Source of the DNA: an uncultured Phocaeicola sp.
GTDB taxonomy: Bacteria; Bacteroidota; Bacteroidia; Bacteroidales; Bacteroidaceae
Reading direction: 5' to 3'
Length of the DNA stretch: 64,000 bases
Assembly: GCA_958434805.1 (NCBI GenBank)
Contig: CAUBDX010000008.1
Span: 14,601 to 78,600, forward strand
Part shown: piece after piece, positions 53,537 to 62,486 of the stretch
Layout: each line of letters opens with the position of its first letter
Position numbering within the stretch: position 1 is the stretch's first letter
Translations under genes and position numbers: made by a program
The notes under the pieces: model-generated
Seen by the model: only the letters and a program-made list of their open reading frames with translations
Databases searched by the model: none
Told to the model about the DNA's origin: nothing

Positions 53537-55204
53537 ATGCTGCAATCTATTTACATACAAAATTACGCACTGATTGACAAGTTGGATATTGATTTCACCT
53601 CCGGGTTTTCGGTCATTACCGGAGAAACCGGAGCGGGTAAATCAATCATTCTCGGAGCCATCGGGTTATTATTAGGACAACGGGCAGATGTAAAGGCCAT
53701 CAAAAACGCATCGTCAAAATGCATCGTTGAAGCCCGGTTCCGGATTGCCTCTTACAATATGGAAGATTTCTTTATCCGGAATGATATTGATTTTGACCCG
53801 GAAGAATGTATCCTCCGAAGAGAAGTTTCAATCAACGGGAAAAGCAGAGCTTTCATCAATGATACTCCTGCCTCACTTGCTCAAATGAAGCTTTTAGGAG
53901 AGAAGCTGATTGACATTCATAGTCAGCACCAAAACCTTCTATTAAATAAAGAAGGCTTCCAGCTCAATATTCTCGATATTCTGGCTCAAGACGATAAAGA
54001 TGTAAAAGTATACATAGATTTATATAACAAATACCGGAAAATTTGCCATGAGCTAGAAGAGTTTATCTTGCAGGCGGATAAAAGCCGCCAAGATGAAGAC
54101 TACATCCGATTCCAGCTGGAACAGTTGGAAGAGGCCCAACTGCAGGAAGGTGAACAAAGTGCATTGGAAAAAGAAGCTGAAACCCTCAGCCACTCTGAAG
54201 ATATCAAGGCCGGACTTTATAAAGCCGAACAACTCATCGACGGGGACGAGGGCGGAACGCTTTCTTTAACCAAAGAATGTATTCAGGCTCTGCAAAGCAT
54301 AGACCGCGTATATACTCCGGCTCAAGAATGGACTGAACGGCTCAACAGCTGCTACATCGAATTAAAAGACTTAGGCATGGAAATCAGGGGAGCGCAAGAA
54401 GAAGTTGAGTTTAACCCCAATCGTCTGGAGTATGTCAATGAGCGGTTAAACCTGATTTATTCACTCCAGCAAAAACATCGCACTGATACGATAGAGGGAC
54501 TGATAGAACTTACTGATCACTACCGCAAACAGTTGAATGCCATCACTTCTTTCGATGACCGCATAGAAGAGCTAAACCAACAAAAAGCTCAACTCTATAT
54601 GCAAGTAATCAAACAGGGTGAAGTTTTGACTCAACTGCGTACACAGGCAGCCCGCTATATAGAAAGTCAGATGGAAGCCTTGCTGATCCCCCTTGGAATG
54701 CCCAACGTCCGCTTTGCCGTAGAACTTACTCCCCGTAAAGAACCCGACTCCAAAGGTCTGGACAGTGTAACCTTCCTTTTTTCGGCCAACAAAAACGGGA
54801 CATTGCAAAATGTTGCTTCTATTGCTTCAGGCGGTGAAATAGCCCGAGTTATGCTGTCACTGAAAGCCATGATAGCCGGAGCTGTAAAACTGCCTACTAT
54901 CATCTTCGATGAGATTGATACCGGAGTATCCGGTTCAATTGCTGAAAAAATGGCTCTGATCATGCAAGATATGGGACGGCAAAACCGGCAGGTAATCAGC
55001 ATAACCCATCTTCCACAGATAGCAGCACGAGGCATTGCACATTATAAAGTATATAAAGAAGATACTGAAACCGGAACAAACAGCCATATCCGCCGGCTGT
55101 CTGATGAGGAGCGGATAAAAGAAATAGCCAACATGCTAAGCGGAAGTACTTTAACCGAAGCCGCCATGAATAATGCACGTGCGCTATTAGGATTTTCAAA
55201 TTAA
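53537..55204 (+). CDS. recN: DNA repair protein RecN
   Basis: 555 aa from the ATG at 53537; the open frame extends 13 codons upstream into coaBC, but MLQSIYIQNYALIDKLDIDF is the family's true beginning. SMC-like: Walker A GETGAGKSI, central coiled coils with Gln/Glu-rich heptads, signature ASGGEIARVMLSLK, Walker B TIIFDEIDTGVSG. It acts in double-strand break repair with RecA. It lies 10 bp after coaBC. Confidence 0.96.
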   Translation: MLQSIYIQNYALIDKLDIDFTSGFSVITGETGAGKSIILGAIGLLLGQRADVKAIKNASSKCIVEARFRIASYNMEDFFIRNDIDFDPEECILRREVSINGKSRAFINDTPASLAQMKLLGEKLIDIHSQHQNLLLNKEGFQLNILDILAQDDKDVKVYIDLYNKYRKICHELEEFILQADKSRQDEDYIRFQLEQLEEAQLQEGEQSALEKEAETLSHSEDIKAGLYKAEQLIDGDEGGTLSLTKECIQALQSIDRVYTPAQEWTERLNSCYIELKDLGMEIRGAQEEVEFNPNRLEYVNERLNLIYSLQQKHRTDTIEGLIELTDHYRKQLNAITSFDDRIEELNQQKAQLYMQVIKQGEVLTQLRTQAARYIESQMEALLIPLGMPNVRFAVELTPRKEPDSKGLDSVTFLFSANKNGTLQNVASIASGGEIARVMLSLKAMIAGAVKLPTIIFDEIDTGVSGSIAEKMALIMQDMGRQNRQVISITHLPQIAARGIAHYKVYKEDTETGTNSHIRRLSDEERIKEIANMLSGSTLTEAAMNNARALLGFSN

Positions 55205-55214
55205 TAAAAAAGTT

Positions 55215-55955
55215 ATGATAGAAAAAAACGAAATGATATTTGGCGTAAGAGCCGTTATTGAAGCCATACAGGCAGGAAAAGAAATTGACAAGGTTTTGGT
55301 AAAGAAAGACATCCAAAGCGATTTGTCTAAAGAATTGTTCAGTGTACTCAAAAGTACATTCATCCCGGTACAGCGCGTTCCGGTAGAACGAATCAACCGC
55401 ATCACCAAGAAGAACCATCAAGGTGTAGTGGCTTTCATCTCTCCCATTACGTATCAGCGCACCGAAGATATTGTTCCTTTTTTATTTGAACAAGGAAAAA
55501 ACCCACTGGTCATTTTGTTAGACGGACTGACCGACGTGCGTAACTTCGGCGCCATTGCTCGTACCTGTGAATGTGCGGGAGTAGATGCCATCATCATCCC
55601 CTCAAAAAACAGCGTAAGCGTCAATGCTGATGCCATCAAAACTTCGGCTGGAGCTTTACACACCATCCCGGTTTGCCGTGAACAAAGCCTGACCAACACT
55701 ATCAAATTCTTAAAAGACAGTGGATTCAAGATTGTGGCAGCCACAGAAAAAGGCGATTATGACTATACGAAAGCCGATTATCAAAACCCCACATGTATCA
55801 TCATGGGAGCAGAAGACACCGGCGTACCTTACGAACATCTCGCCCTTTGCGATGAATGGATTAAGATTCCACTCTTGGGAAAAATTGAATCGCTCAATGT
55901 TTCCGTTGCTGCCGGCGTTTTAATCTATGAAGCCATCAAGCAAAGAGGTTTTTAA
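55215..55955 (+). CDS. rlmB: 23S rRNA 2'-O-ribose methyltransferase, RlmB/TrmH (SpoU) family
   Basis: 246 aa SPOUT methyltransferase. An N-terminal substrate-binding domain (MIFGVRAVIEAIQAGKEIDKVLVKKD) precedes the knotted SpoU domain (VILLDGLTDVRNFGAIARTCECAGVDAIIIP, CIIMGAEDTGVPYEHL, IPLLGKIESLNVSVAAGVLIYEA). The N-terminal domain fits RlmB, which modifies G2251 of 23S rRNA; a related TrmH-family target cannot be excluded. Ten bp after recN, so in the same run of genes. Confidence 0.88.
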   Translation: MIEKNEMIFGVRAVIEAIQAGKEIDKVLVKKDIQSDLSKELFSVLKSTFIPVQRVPVERINRITKKNHQGVVAFISPITYQRTEDIVPFLFEQGKNPLVILLDGLTDVRNFGAIARTCECAGVDAIIIPSKNSVSVNADAIKTSAGALHTIPVCREQSLTNTIKFLKDSGFKIVAATEKGDYDYTKADYQNPTCIIMGAEDTGVPYEHLALCDEWIKIPLLGKIESLNVSVAAGVLIYEAIKQRGF

Positions 55956-55986
55956 ACAGACTAATAAAAAGAAAAGAGATAGAACC

Positions 55987-57687
55987 ATGAAAAAAACATT
56001 ACTCCTGCTAACCTGCCTCCTCATAACTCAGGCAGGCTGGGCACAAGAGCTTCCCAAATGGGCAAACAAAGCACGAAAAGCCGTTTTTTCGGTTATTACC
56101 TATACCAAAGATAACAAGATTCTAAACACCGGTAACGGATTCTATATTGATGAACAGGGAACTGCAGTTTCTGATTACAGCCTCTTTAAAGGAGCTGACC
56201 ATGCGGTTATCGTAACAGCAGAAGGCAAAGAACTTCCAGTAACCTTCATTTTAGGCGCAAACGACATGTATGATGTAGTAAAATTCCGCACTGAGGTTAA
56301 CAAGAAATCAGAAGCCTTACAGCCTGCCATACAGGCTTCTTCTGTAAACTCAACGGTTTATCTGCTACCCTACTCTACGCAAAAGGCTATGACCGGACAA
56401 AACGGTACGGTTACGAAAGTTGACAGCATCAGCAACGAGTCGTTCTATTATACTCTGAACATGAAGACAACCGACAAAACCATCAGTTGCCCCATCATGA
56501 ACGCTGCAGGAGAAGTTATCGGTATGATTCAGAAAAATGCAGATAAAGAAAGTAAAGAAAGTTATGCTATCGGTATAGGCTATGCCACCTCACTTTCTAT
56601 CTCTGCACTTTCCGGAAACGATTTGACTCTTAACTCTATCGGAATCAAAAAGGCATTGCCAACCGATGAATCGCAGGCTTTAGTTTATCTGTATATGCAG
56701 TCATCGCAGCTGAACCGCGATGCCTATCTGGAACTGTTGAACGACTTTATTGCCCAGTATCCTAAAAATACTGAAGGGTATATCCGGCGCGCTACCTTCT
56801 ACATGGGATTTGGAGATGACCAACATAATGCCATGGCGGCGAAAGAACTGGAAACCATGATCAGCATGGCAGAAAATAAAGCAGAAGCGCACTATAACAA
56901 AGCGAAACTGCTTTATGACTACAATCTGTCTTTAGGCGACAAAAAACCGTATGCCGACTGGACACTGGAGCAGGCTTTAAATGAAATCAGAACTGCACTT
57001 GAAACTTCACAGGAAGGGCTATATTACCAAGTACAGGGAGACATTTATTTTGCTATGCAGAATTATAAAGACGCCTTTACTGCTTATGAAGCGGTTAACC
57101 AAAGCCCAATCGCTTCTGCAGCTTCTTTCTACTCGGCCGCCAAAGCAAAAGAGCTGATAGAAGGAACGGATAAAAAAGAAGTAATTGCTTTGATGGACAG
57201 TGCAGTTACCCGGTTCAACAAGCCTTACAGCCAAGAAGCTGCTCCTTATCTGTATGAACGTGCCCGAATTAAAGCCGAAGCTCAACTGTTCCGCGAAGCT
57301 GTCATGGACTATAACGACTTCCATACAGCTATGCTCGGACAAGTTACGGCTGAGTTTTATATGATTCGCGAACAGGCAGAAATGCAATGCCGTATGTTCA
57401 AACAGGCGATTGATGACATAAACAAGGCCATCGAACTGGAACCGAAAAATGCAGAGTTTTGGGTAGAAAAAGGAGGAGTACACTTACGTACCAACCAACT
57501 TGATGAGGCAATTAAAGCATTACAACAAGCCATCACGCTCGACCCGAAAAATGCAGCAGCTTACCGCATGCTGGGTTACAGCCAGATTCAAAAGAAGGAC
57601 AAACAGGAAGGACTGAAAAACCTGAATAAAGCAAAAGAGCTGGGCGATACAGTGGCTGAAGGACTGATTAAACGCTACAGCAAATAA
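55987..57687 (+). CDS. Exported trypsin-like-fold protein with degenerate active site and TPR repeats
   Basis: 566 aa from the ATG at 55987, which starts a good signal peptide (MKKTLLLLTCLLITQAGWAQ). An N-terminal ~200-residue region has the layout of an HtrA-like protease (GNGFYIDEQGTAVSDYSLFKGA, YDVVKF, CPIMNAAGEVIGMI). The His position reads SDYSLF, and the usual GNSGGP serine motif is replaced by TISCP, so the catalytic triad looks lost. The C-terminal half has TPR-like helices ending in clear repeats (AIDDINKAIELEPKNAEFWVEKG, AIKALQQAITLDPKNAAAYRMLG). Probably a periplasmic scaffold or binding protein rather than a protease. Confidence 0.82.
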   Translation: MKKTLLLLTCLLITQAGWAQELPKWANKARKAVFSVITYTKDNKILNTGNGFYIDEQGTAVSDYSLFKGADHAVIVTAEGKELPVTFILGANDMYDVVKFRTEVNKKSEALQPAIQASSVNSTVYLLPYSTQKAMTGQNGTVTKVDSISNESFYYTLNMKTTDKTISCPIMNAAGEVIGMIQKNADKESKESYAIGIGYATSLSISALSGNDLTLNSIGIKKALPTDESQALVYLYMQSSQLNRDAYLELLNDFIAQYPKNTEGYIRRATFYMGFGDDQHNAMAAKELETMISMAENKAEAHYNKAKLLYDYNLSLGDKKPYADWTLEQALNEIRTALETSQEGLYYQVQGDIYFAMQNYKDAFTAYEAVNQSPIASAASFYSAAKAKELIEGTDKKEVIALMDSAVTRFNKPYSQEAAPYLYERARIKAEAQLFREAVMDYNDFHTAMLGQVTAEFYMIREQAEMQCRMFKQAIDDINKAIELEPKNAEFWVEKGGVHLRTNQLDEAIKALQQAITLDPKNAAAYRMLGYSQIQKKDKQEGLKNLNKAKELGDTVAEGLIKRYSK

Positions 57688-57723
57688 GCTGCCACCTAAA
57701 ACGAGTGGATAAAAACAGCAGAG

Positions 57724-57768
57724 GGCATGTGAAAGAATGGATATTCATTCTTTCACATGCCTTTTTTT
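57724..57768 (+). terminator. Strong terminator after the TPR protein
   Basis: GGCATGTGAAAGAATG pairs perfectly with CATTCTTTCACATGCC across a six-base loop, followed by seven T. Confidence 0.95.
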
Positions 57769-58078
57769 ATAGTAAAGGAAACGTCTGTAAATCCAGCCAA
57801 CTACACAACTCGGTGTATTCTGTATAAGGAATAAACAGAATCTTACTTTTAGTTCTTCGTGTTGATCAAGGAGAAATTCCTGTATCTTCAAGAGGTACTC
57901 ACCTGTTTTCAAAGGAAGTTCAAACATTCTGTATATAAATATTTTCAGCTGGCTCCCAACATCTAATCCACAGGACAAATAAAAACAAGTCAGAAGTAAC
58001 ATTGTACAATGAATTATTCTATTTTTGTGTAATCTTGATACAGATAATGACTAGAGAAACAAAGAACAGGATAAGCCG
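57769..58078. other. Intergenic region, end of the housekeeping block
   Basis: 310 bp after the terminator. Only a -7 element (TATTTTTG at 58020-58027), 51 bp before the next gene, can be supported. A minus-strand ORF here overlaps the terminator and is not convincing. Confidence 0.45.
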
Positions 58079-59074
58079 ATGAATAAATGGTTACGATATT
58101 TGTGCATTTTGACTGTGGTCGGGTGGCTGACCGGCTGCAACCAAGATCTGTTTATAGATGATTTTCGCAGTGAGGTGGAGCAAGTGCAGTTGGAAAGTGA
58201 TAAGGATGAGGTGACACTCCGTTTTCAGACGGACAACTGGATCGTAGCAGGAGGAGAACTCTCTCATTCGCTGACAGGACAATTCGAGTCTTTCTTTTTC
58301 CTGCAGTACAATGAAGAGGGGCTAAATATAGGGAATAGTGCAGTACCCCACTTGGATATGCACGGAAGTCTTAAGCTACGTCATTCACTGATTGAACTGG
58401 ACGTTGAACATCTGAACTACGGTGAACTGAAGGTACGTGTCACGGAGAATCTGCTGCCCGACTGCACCCTTCATCTAGTATTGGCTCACAAAAGCCTTCC
58501 GGAAATAGAACAGCGCATTCGTATTCAGCTGCAAACAGCTAAGTATGAGTTGGAAAACATCACCTATACGTTGAACAGCTGGGGAGTAGAACAGGAAGAT
58601 GATGACCGGGTGATGCTCTCGGTTATTACCAATTCCGATGCACCGGTTACATCCACGGTATATCCGTGGAAAGAGGAGCATAAGTGGGTACAGTTTAAAT
58701 CTATTTTTCTTAGATTGGACGGAACTGCTACATTGAATATGTTTGATCTCTCTTACCTGCTGGAGCATCCGGTAGAAGTTGGGATACCTTCATTTCGCGC
58801 AGACGGCTTTGGATTTGAGATGAAAGGAGAAAAAGCCATGCTGACGGGAGACCTACAGCAGCAGAATCTACCCAATGCCAATGAAGAGCGGAAGGTGACG
58901 GTGGCGGAAGCCAGAGAAACGCTTATCCGCAAAAAGGTGCATTATGAAGCCTATACCAACAGTTGCACGTTCCGCATTCGCAACGTGAAAACCCAAAAAA
59001 CAAGGGAATTCAGAGCCTCTTTCTATCAGAAGATTCCTACTGAAATTCAAATTTACACAGAAAAAATAAAGTGA
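58079..59074 (+). CDS. Lipoprotein of unknown function paired with PagL-like gene
   Basis: 331 aa. The signal peptide ends in a lipobox (VVGWLTGCNQDL), so it is lipid-anchored. The rest is beta-rich with paired strands (VQLESDKDEVTLRFQTDNWIVAGGE, TCTF-like strands near the end) and resembles Bacteroides BACON/immunoglobulin-like cell-surface lipoproteins; no named domain is certain. The PagL-like gene starts 9 bp downstream, so the two are expected to be expressed together. Possible partner or adaptor of the outer-membrane enzyme (inference). Confidence 0.75.
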   Translation: MNKWLRYLCILTVVGWLTGCNQDLFIDDFRSEVEQVQLESDKDEVTLRFQTDNWIVAGGELSHSLTGQFESFFFLQYNEEGLNIGNSAVPHLDMHGSLKLRHSLIELDVEHLNYGELKVRVTENLLPDCTLHLVLAHKSLPEIEQRIRIQLQTAKYELENITYTLNSWGVEQEDDDRVMLSVITNSDAPVTSTVYPWKEEHKWVQFKSIFLRLDGTATLNMFDLSYLLEHPVEVGIPSFRADGFGFEMKGEKAMLTGDLQQQNLPNANEERKVTVAEARETLIRKKVHYEAYTNSCTFRIRNVKTQKTREFRASFYQKIPTEIQIYTEKIK

Positions 59075-59083
59075 TAATACGTC

Positions 59084-60271
59084 ATGAAGAACCGATTGAT
59101 ACTTTTAAGCATCCTGCTGACCGCTATCGGGCTGTCGGGAAACAAAATACAGGCGCAGAAACTGGATTTTAGCAAGCTGACCCACCGAATAGAAGTGGAT
59201 GTCCGCCCCGGTTTTGTGGCGCAGGACAATCCTTTCTTTAAAGGACAGAATGAAGCCGGGAAACCGATTCGTCACGCTTTGTCCACCCATCTGAAATACA
59301 GCTTTCAGTTCAGCAAAGACTCGGAGATAGGCCGTCTGTATCCCCATGCCTATCAGGGTATCGGCGTTTCTTATCATTATCTGGACAATCAGCGAGAATT
59401 AGGGTCTCCGGTGTCGGTCTATGCTTTTCAAGGTTCTCGCATCGCCCGGCTTTCTCCAGCTTTTTCGCTCGACTACGAATGGAACTTCGGGGCTTCGTTC
59501 GGTTGGAAGAAGCACGATACTTTTACCAATGCCTACAATGGGGCGGTTGGATCGAACATCAATGCCTACATCAACTTAGGCTTTCTGATCAATTGGAAAC
59601 TGGCGCCCCGGTGGAACCTCACAGTCGGCATTGACCTGACGCATTTCTCCAACGGAAATACCCATTACCCCAACTCAGGGGTGAACCTCATCGGGGCGAG
59701 AATCGGAGTGGTGCGCACCTTCGATCCTGCGACTGAAGAGACATCCGGAGAATCGGTGAGACTGCCTATCCGCGAACGGTTCCAACCGCGTTTCACCTAC
59801 GACCTGATTATCTACGGAGCCACCCGCAAGCGCGCCATGCTGAACAAGGGCAACCCCTACATGATTCCGGGATCCTTCGGACTGGTGGGCTTGAACTTCA
59901 ATCCGATGTACAACTTTAACCGGTATTTCCGGGCCGGTGTGTCGCTCGATGCGCAGTATGATGAGAGTGCCAATGTGGAAAGCCATTATGCCGGCGGCGG
60001 ACCTGAAGATCCAAAATTTTTCAAGCCCCCGTTCCGTGAGCAGTTCTCTGTGGGCTTCTCGGCACGCGGCGAACTGGTGATGCCCATCTTCTCCATCAAC
60101 TTGGGAGTGGGCTATAACGTCCTCCAAAAAGGAAAAGACACCCAAGGATGGTATCAGATATTGGCTCTGAAAACCTCACTAACGCACCACTTCTTTCTGC
60201 ATGTGGGCTATCAGCTGAGCAAATTCAAGAATCCCAACAACCTGATGCTGGGGATGGGATGGCACTTCTGA
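59084..60271 (+). CDS. Outer-membrane PagL-like lipid A deacylase / acyloxyacyl hydrolase family protein
   Basis: 395 aa with a signal peptide (LILLSILLTAIGLSGNKIQAQ). The barrel contains DLTHFSNGNTHYPNSGVNLIGARIGV, which matches the PagL active-site pattern HxSNxN where His and Ser are catalytic. The protein ends in an aromatic strand finishing with Phe (LMLGMGWHF), as in outer-membrane barrels. It is about twice the size of classical PagL, with extra strands on the C-terminal side. Likely action: removal of a 3-O-linked acyl chain from lipid A; the activity is inferred from the motif. Confidence 0.78.
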   Translation: MKNRLILLSILLTAIGLSGNKIQAQKLDFSKLTHRIEVDVRPGFVAQDNPFFKGQNEAGKPIRHALSTHLKYSFQFSKDSEIGRLYPHAYQGIGVSYHYLDNQRELGSPVSVYAFQGSRIARLSPAFSLDYEWNFGASFGWKKHDTFTNAYNGAVGSNINAYINLGFLINWKLAPRWNLTVGIDLTHFSNGNTHYPNSGVNLIGARIGVVRTFDPATEETSGESVRLPIRERFQPRFTYDLIIYGATRKRAMLNKGNPYMIPGSFGLVGLNFNPMYNFNRYFRAGVSLDAQYDESANVESHYAGGGPEDPKFFKPPFREQFSVGFSARGELVMPIFSINLGVGYNVLQKGKDTQGWYQILALKTSLTHHFFLHVGYQLSKFKNPNNLMLGMGWHF

Positions 60272-60320
60272 TGGTTGACATTGGTTCTGCTTATATCCAA
60301 TGCCTTTGGCTTGCTTAGAG

Positions 60321-60977
60321 TCAGATGCCAAGTGTCTTCTTGACCTCATCCCGACCGAAGGAGAAGTCGAACTGCTTTTGGATTTCGCGGTAGTTTTCCT
60401 TGTCCACCAGATGCGGGGCAAACCAGCGGAAAGCAGCCATCTTATCATCGTCGAAGTTGAAGAAGGTCAGCAGCTGTCCGCATTGGCGGCAAGTGAGACG
60501 CTTGCTCTTGGACAAGGCCCGTATCATATCACGCTGGTCGTGGGAAAAAAACTCTGCTTTCACCTTCCGGTAAAAGGCTTCAAACTCCGCATCATTCATT
60601 CGGGGCAACCGATGAGGATGGGAGGGGTGCGCTTCCGGCTCCTCAAGGGGAGGGACCTGCACCACCGGCGGAACCGTCGGCTGTGCAGCCTGCGGACGCT
60701 CGAAAGAATCCATAGAAACCACCCGTCCGTCTTCAAAGCTGACAATGACCACCGCATCGCTGCCGGAAAGCCATTTGCGGTATTCCCACTCTTCCACATC
60801 CCGATTGAACCGGCGGTAATCCGGTTGTCCCAGAATCCGACCGACCTCTTCCGCAGTCATGCCGGAATGGACTTGACTCAACACTTGTTTGCTCTGAACA
60901 AAGGTTCCCACGGAACAAGCAGACCATCCCATCAGGAAAATGGCTGCCACTATCATTTTGCCTATTGTCTTTTTCAT
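60321..60977 (-). CDS. BamE-like/DUF4476 lipoprotein
   Basis: 218 aa. The lipobox is in AIFLMGWSAC. Residues ~30-95 resemble the SmpA/OmlA (BamE) fold (VHSGMTAEEVGRILGQPDYRRFNRDVEEWEY), where BamE helps the outer-membrane assembly machine. A proline-rich linker leads to a C-terminal DUF4476 domain (MNDAEFEAFYRKVKAEFFSHDQRDMIRALSKSKRLTCRQCGQLL, FRWFAPHLVDKENY). The combination is a two-domain envelope lipoprotein of unknown job. It follows the lipoprotein gene upstream by 7 bp, so the two are co-transcribed. Confidence 0.8.
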   Translation of the reverse strand: MKKTIGKMIVAAIFLMGWSACSVGTFVQSKQVLSQVHSGMTAEEVGRILGQPDYRRFNRDVEEWEYRKWLSGSDAVVIVSFEDGRVVSMDSFERPQAAQPTVPPVVQVPPLEEPEAHPSHPHRLPRMNDAEFEAFYRKVKAEFFSHDQRDMIRALSKSKRLTCRQCGQLLTFFNFDDDKMAAFRWFAPHLVDKENYREIQKQFDFSFGRDEVKKTLGI

Positions 60978-60984
60978 CTTTTAT

Positions 60985-61875
60985 TTAATAGAAACCATTG
61001 AATGTATAAGAAATTACCACCGCTTCTACTTTAGCTTCCGGATACTTGTCCTGATAATATTGAGTCAGATCTTTGTAAAAACAGAGCATGTTACAGGCTG
61101 GCATAGCACTTCTGTTTTTGGAAGAATAGCCCATAAATACATCAAAAGGAGGATAGTCAGTTGTATTTCCGGATTCATCCAAGAGCGTCCATTCCATAGT
61201 GCTTATCATACGTCTATCGGGAGGCAGTAGTTTGTAGGATTCCGGCATCTCTTCCGGTTTCTTCCTTATTTTTTTCACAATATACGGACCAAATGCATGT
61301 TTTTCGTCCTGTATTCCAATCCATTTCAAGAATCCCTCTCCGCTATGGCATAGCATATAATGATACTTCGTAGGAAGAATGGAGTTTGCTCTCAAGTCTT
61401 CTTCAATCAGTGATTTGTTTTCTGCTTCTACCGCGTATCGGTATTCAGGAAGCGGAATGTTCTTGTAATAAGCTTCAGGAATGAAGTGCTGCGGCAAACC
61501 TTCCGATTCTTTCTGTACCTTGGAAATCACTTCGAGCAGGTCACGTTCAGTCCATGCTTGGTCACCCATTGCATAATCCAGGTAGGTGGTTTCGCTCACC
61601 TTAATCTTGTATTCATAGCCTTTTTCGTGTGCAAAGCCTGCGATGTCCCCATAGGTTATCCATTCGTCTGCCTGTTCTTTTTTAACGGCATATAGTTCAT
61701 ATACAGAGTTGTTGCCTTCCATAATGACTCCTGGAACCTTCTTTGATGCTACAGTCAGCACCAGTTCTTTGTAATCAGTTACCTTTCTGCCTTCTTCATC
61801 ATCGTTGCTACAGCTGATAAAACAGAATGCGCATAGAAACATTGCAAGTGCTCCCCAGAAATATCTTGTTTTCAT
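60985..61875 (-). CDS. Lipoprotein with DUF4377-like region, unknown function
   Basis: 296 aa. Lipoprotein signal with Cys in FCFISCSNDDEEG, a typical Bacteroides surface-export context (acidic residues after Cys). The stretch around residues 70-100 (WITYGDIAGFAHEKGYEYKIKVSETTYLDYAMGDQAWTERDLLEVISKV) resembles DUF4377, a small domain of unknown function in secreted proteins. The C-terminal half is not recognised. First gene of the pair with the BamE-like lipoprotein; a -7 element lies ~70 bp upstream. Confidence 0.75.
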   Translation of the reverse strand: MKTRYFWGALAMFLCAFCFISCSNDDEEGRKVTDYKELVLTVASKKVPGVIMEGNNSVYELYAVKKEQADEWITYGDIAGFAHEKGYEYKIKVSETTYLDYAMGDQAWTERDLLEVISKVQKESEGLPQHFIPEAYYKNIPLPEYRYAVEAENKSLIEEDLRANSILPTKYHYMLCHSGEGFLKWIGIQDEKHAFGPYIVKKIRKKPEEMPESYKLLPPDRRMISTMEWTLLDESGNTTDYPPFDVFMGYSSKNRSAMPACNMLCFYKDLTQYYQDKYPEAKVEAVVISYTFNGFY

Positions 61876-61944
61876 ATACTTTGATTTTTATGGTTTCTAA
61901 TTCCGTTACTGATTTAATGTTAACGCCATTCGATTATCTATATA

Positions 61945-61952
61945 CAAATATA
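61945..61952 (-). promoter_or_regulatory. -7 element of the lipoprotein pair
   Basis: The minus strand reads TATATTTG (TAnnTTTG), 70 bp before the lipoprotein start. No -33 box was found. The rest of the 326-bp gap 61876-62201 holds only the permease remnant described separately. Confidence 0.4.
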
Positions 61953-62098
61953 ATGGAAAAAAGAATAATCTGATAACTGCTGCTCGACTTCTCTGTAAAT
62001 TTTAAAATAGAATCCGTAATGACCTCATCCATTGGCGGGTCACTACGGGATTCCGAAAAGTAATGTTAGAGAGAATTTAGAGTCTGTCAGGTTTGGAG

Positions 62099-62182
62099 CT
62101 ATTCTTCGTAACGCAAAGCTTCAGCCGGTTCTTCCTGGAATATCTTACGGGAAGGGGGTGATGTTACCCAAGGCGGTATCAT
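62099..62182 (-). pseudogene. Stump of an FtsX/MacB-type ABC permease C-terminus
   Basis: A 27-codon stretch right after the winged-helix gene ends in PSRKIFQEEPAEALRYEE and a stop. The spacing (P-x-R-K, five residues, PAEAL) matches the C-terminal tail of FtsX-type ABC permeases, which typically end PARKAxxxxPAEALxxE. Everything upstream of the tail is missing, so most of the gene has been deleted. A small gene starting at the ATG at 62182 is formally possible but less likely. Confidence 0.5.
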
Positions 62183-62201
62183 CCGATTCAAGGCATCCTG
62201 C

Positions 62202-62486
62202 CTACAGGTTGAGATAGGATTTCAGGGTATCGATGTATTCCTCCATGGCCCGTTTCCCTTCCTCCGTCAGCCGGCAGGACGTACGTGTCCTTTTCCCCAC
62301 AAACTCCTTAGTCACCGTGATATAGCCTGCACTGCTCAGCTTGTCCAGCTGGACACTGATATTGCCGGAAGTGGCATTGGTCTGCTCCTTCAGGTAATTG
62401 AAGTCAGCTTCTTCGACAGAGACCAGCAAGGTCATGATGGACAGCCGGAGCTGGGAATGGATGATCGGATTCAGTTCTTTCAGCAT
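62202..62486 (-). CDS. Small winged-helix transcriptional regulator
   Basis: 94 aa from the ATG at 62486. Winged-helix fold of the HTH_34/MarR-like type (LRLSIMTLLVSVEEADFNYLKEQTNATSGNISVQLDKLSSAGYITVTKEFVGKRTRTSCRLTEEGKRAMEEYI). The frame is open further upstream but there it runs through the membrane-protein gene in another frame, so the 94-aa form is chosen. It overlaps the membrane-protein gene by 7 bp (ATGCTGA). It likely regulates its own operon through the palindromes at 63517 and 63599 (inference). Confidence 0.88.
   Translation of the reverse strand: MLKELNPIIHSQLRLSIMTLLVSVEEADFNYLKEQTNATSGNISVQLDKLSSAGYITVTKEFVGKRTRTSCRLTEEGKRAMEEYIDTLKSYLNL

Noticed and set aside
57745..58002. 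Minus-strand ORF of 85 codons
   Set aside because: It overlaps the perfect terminator at 57724-57768 and resembles no known protein, and no promoter lies upstream.
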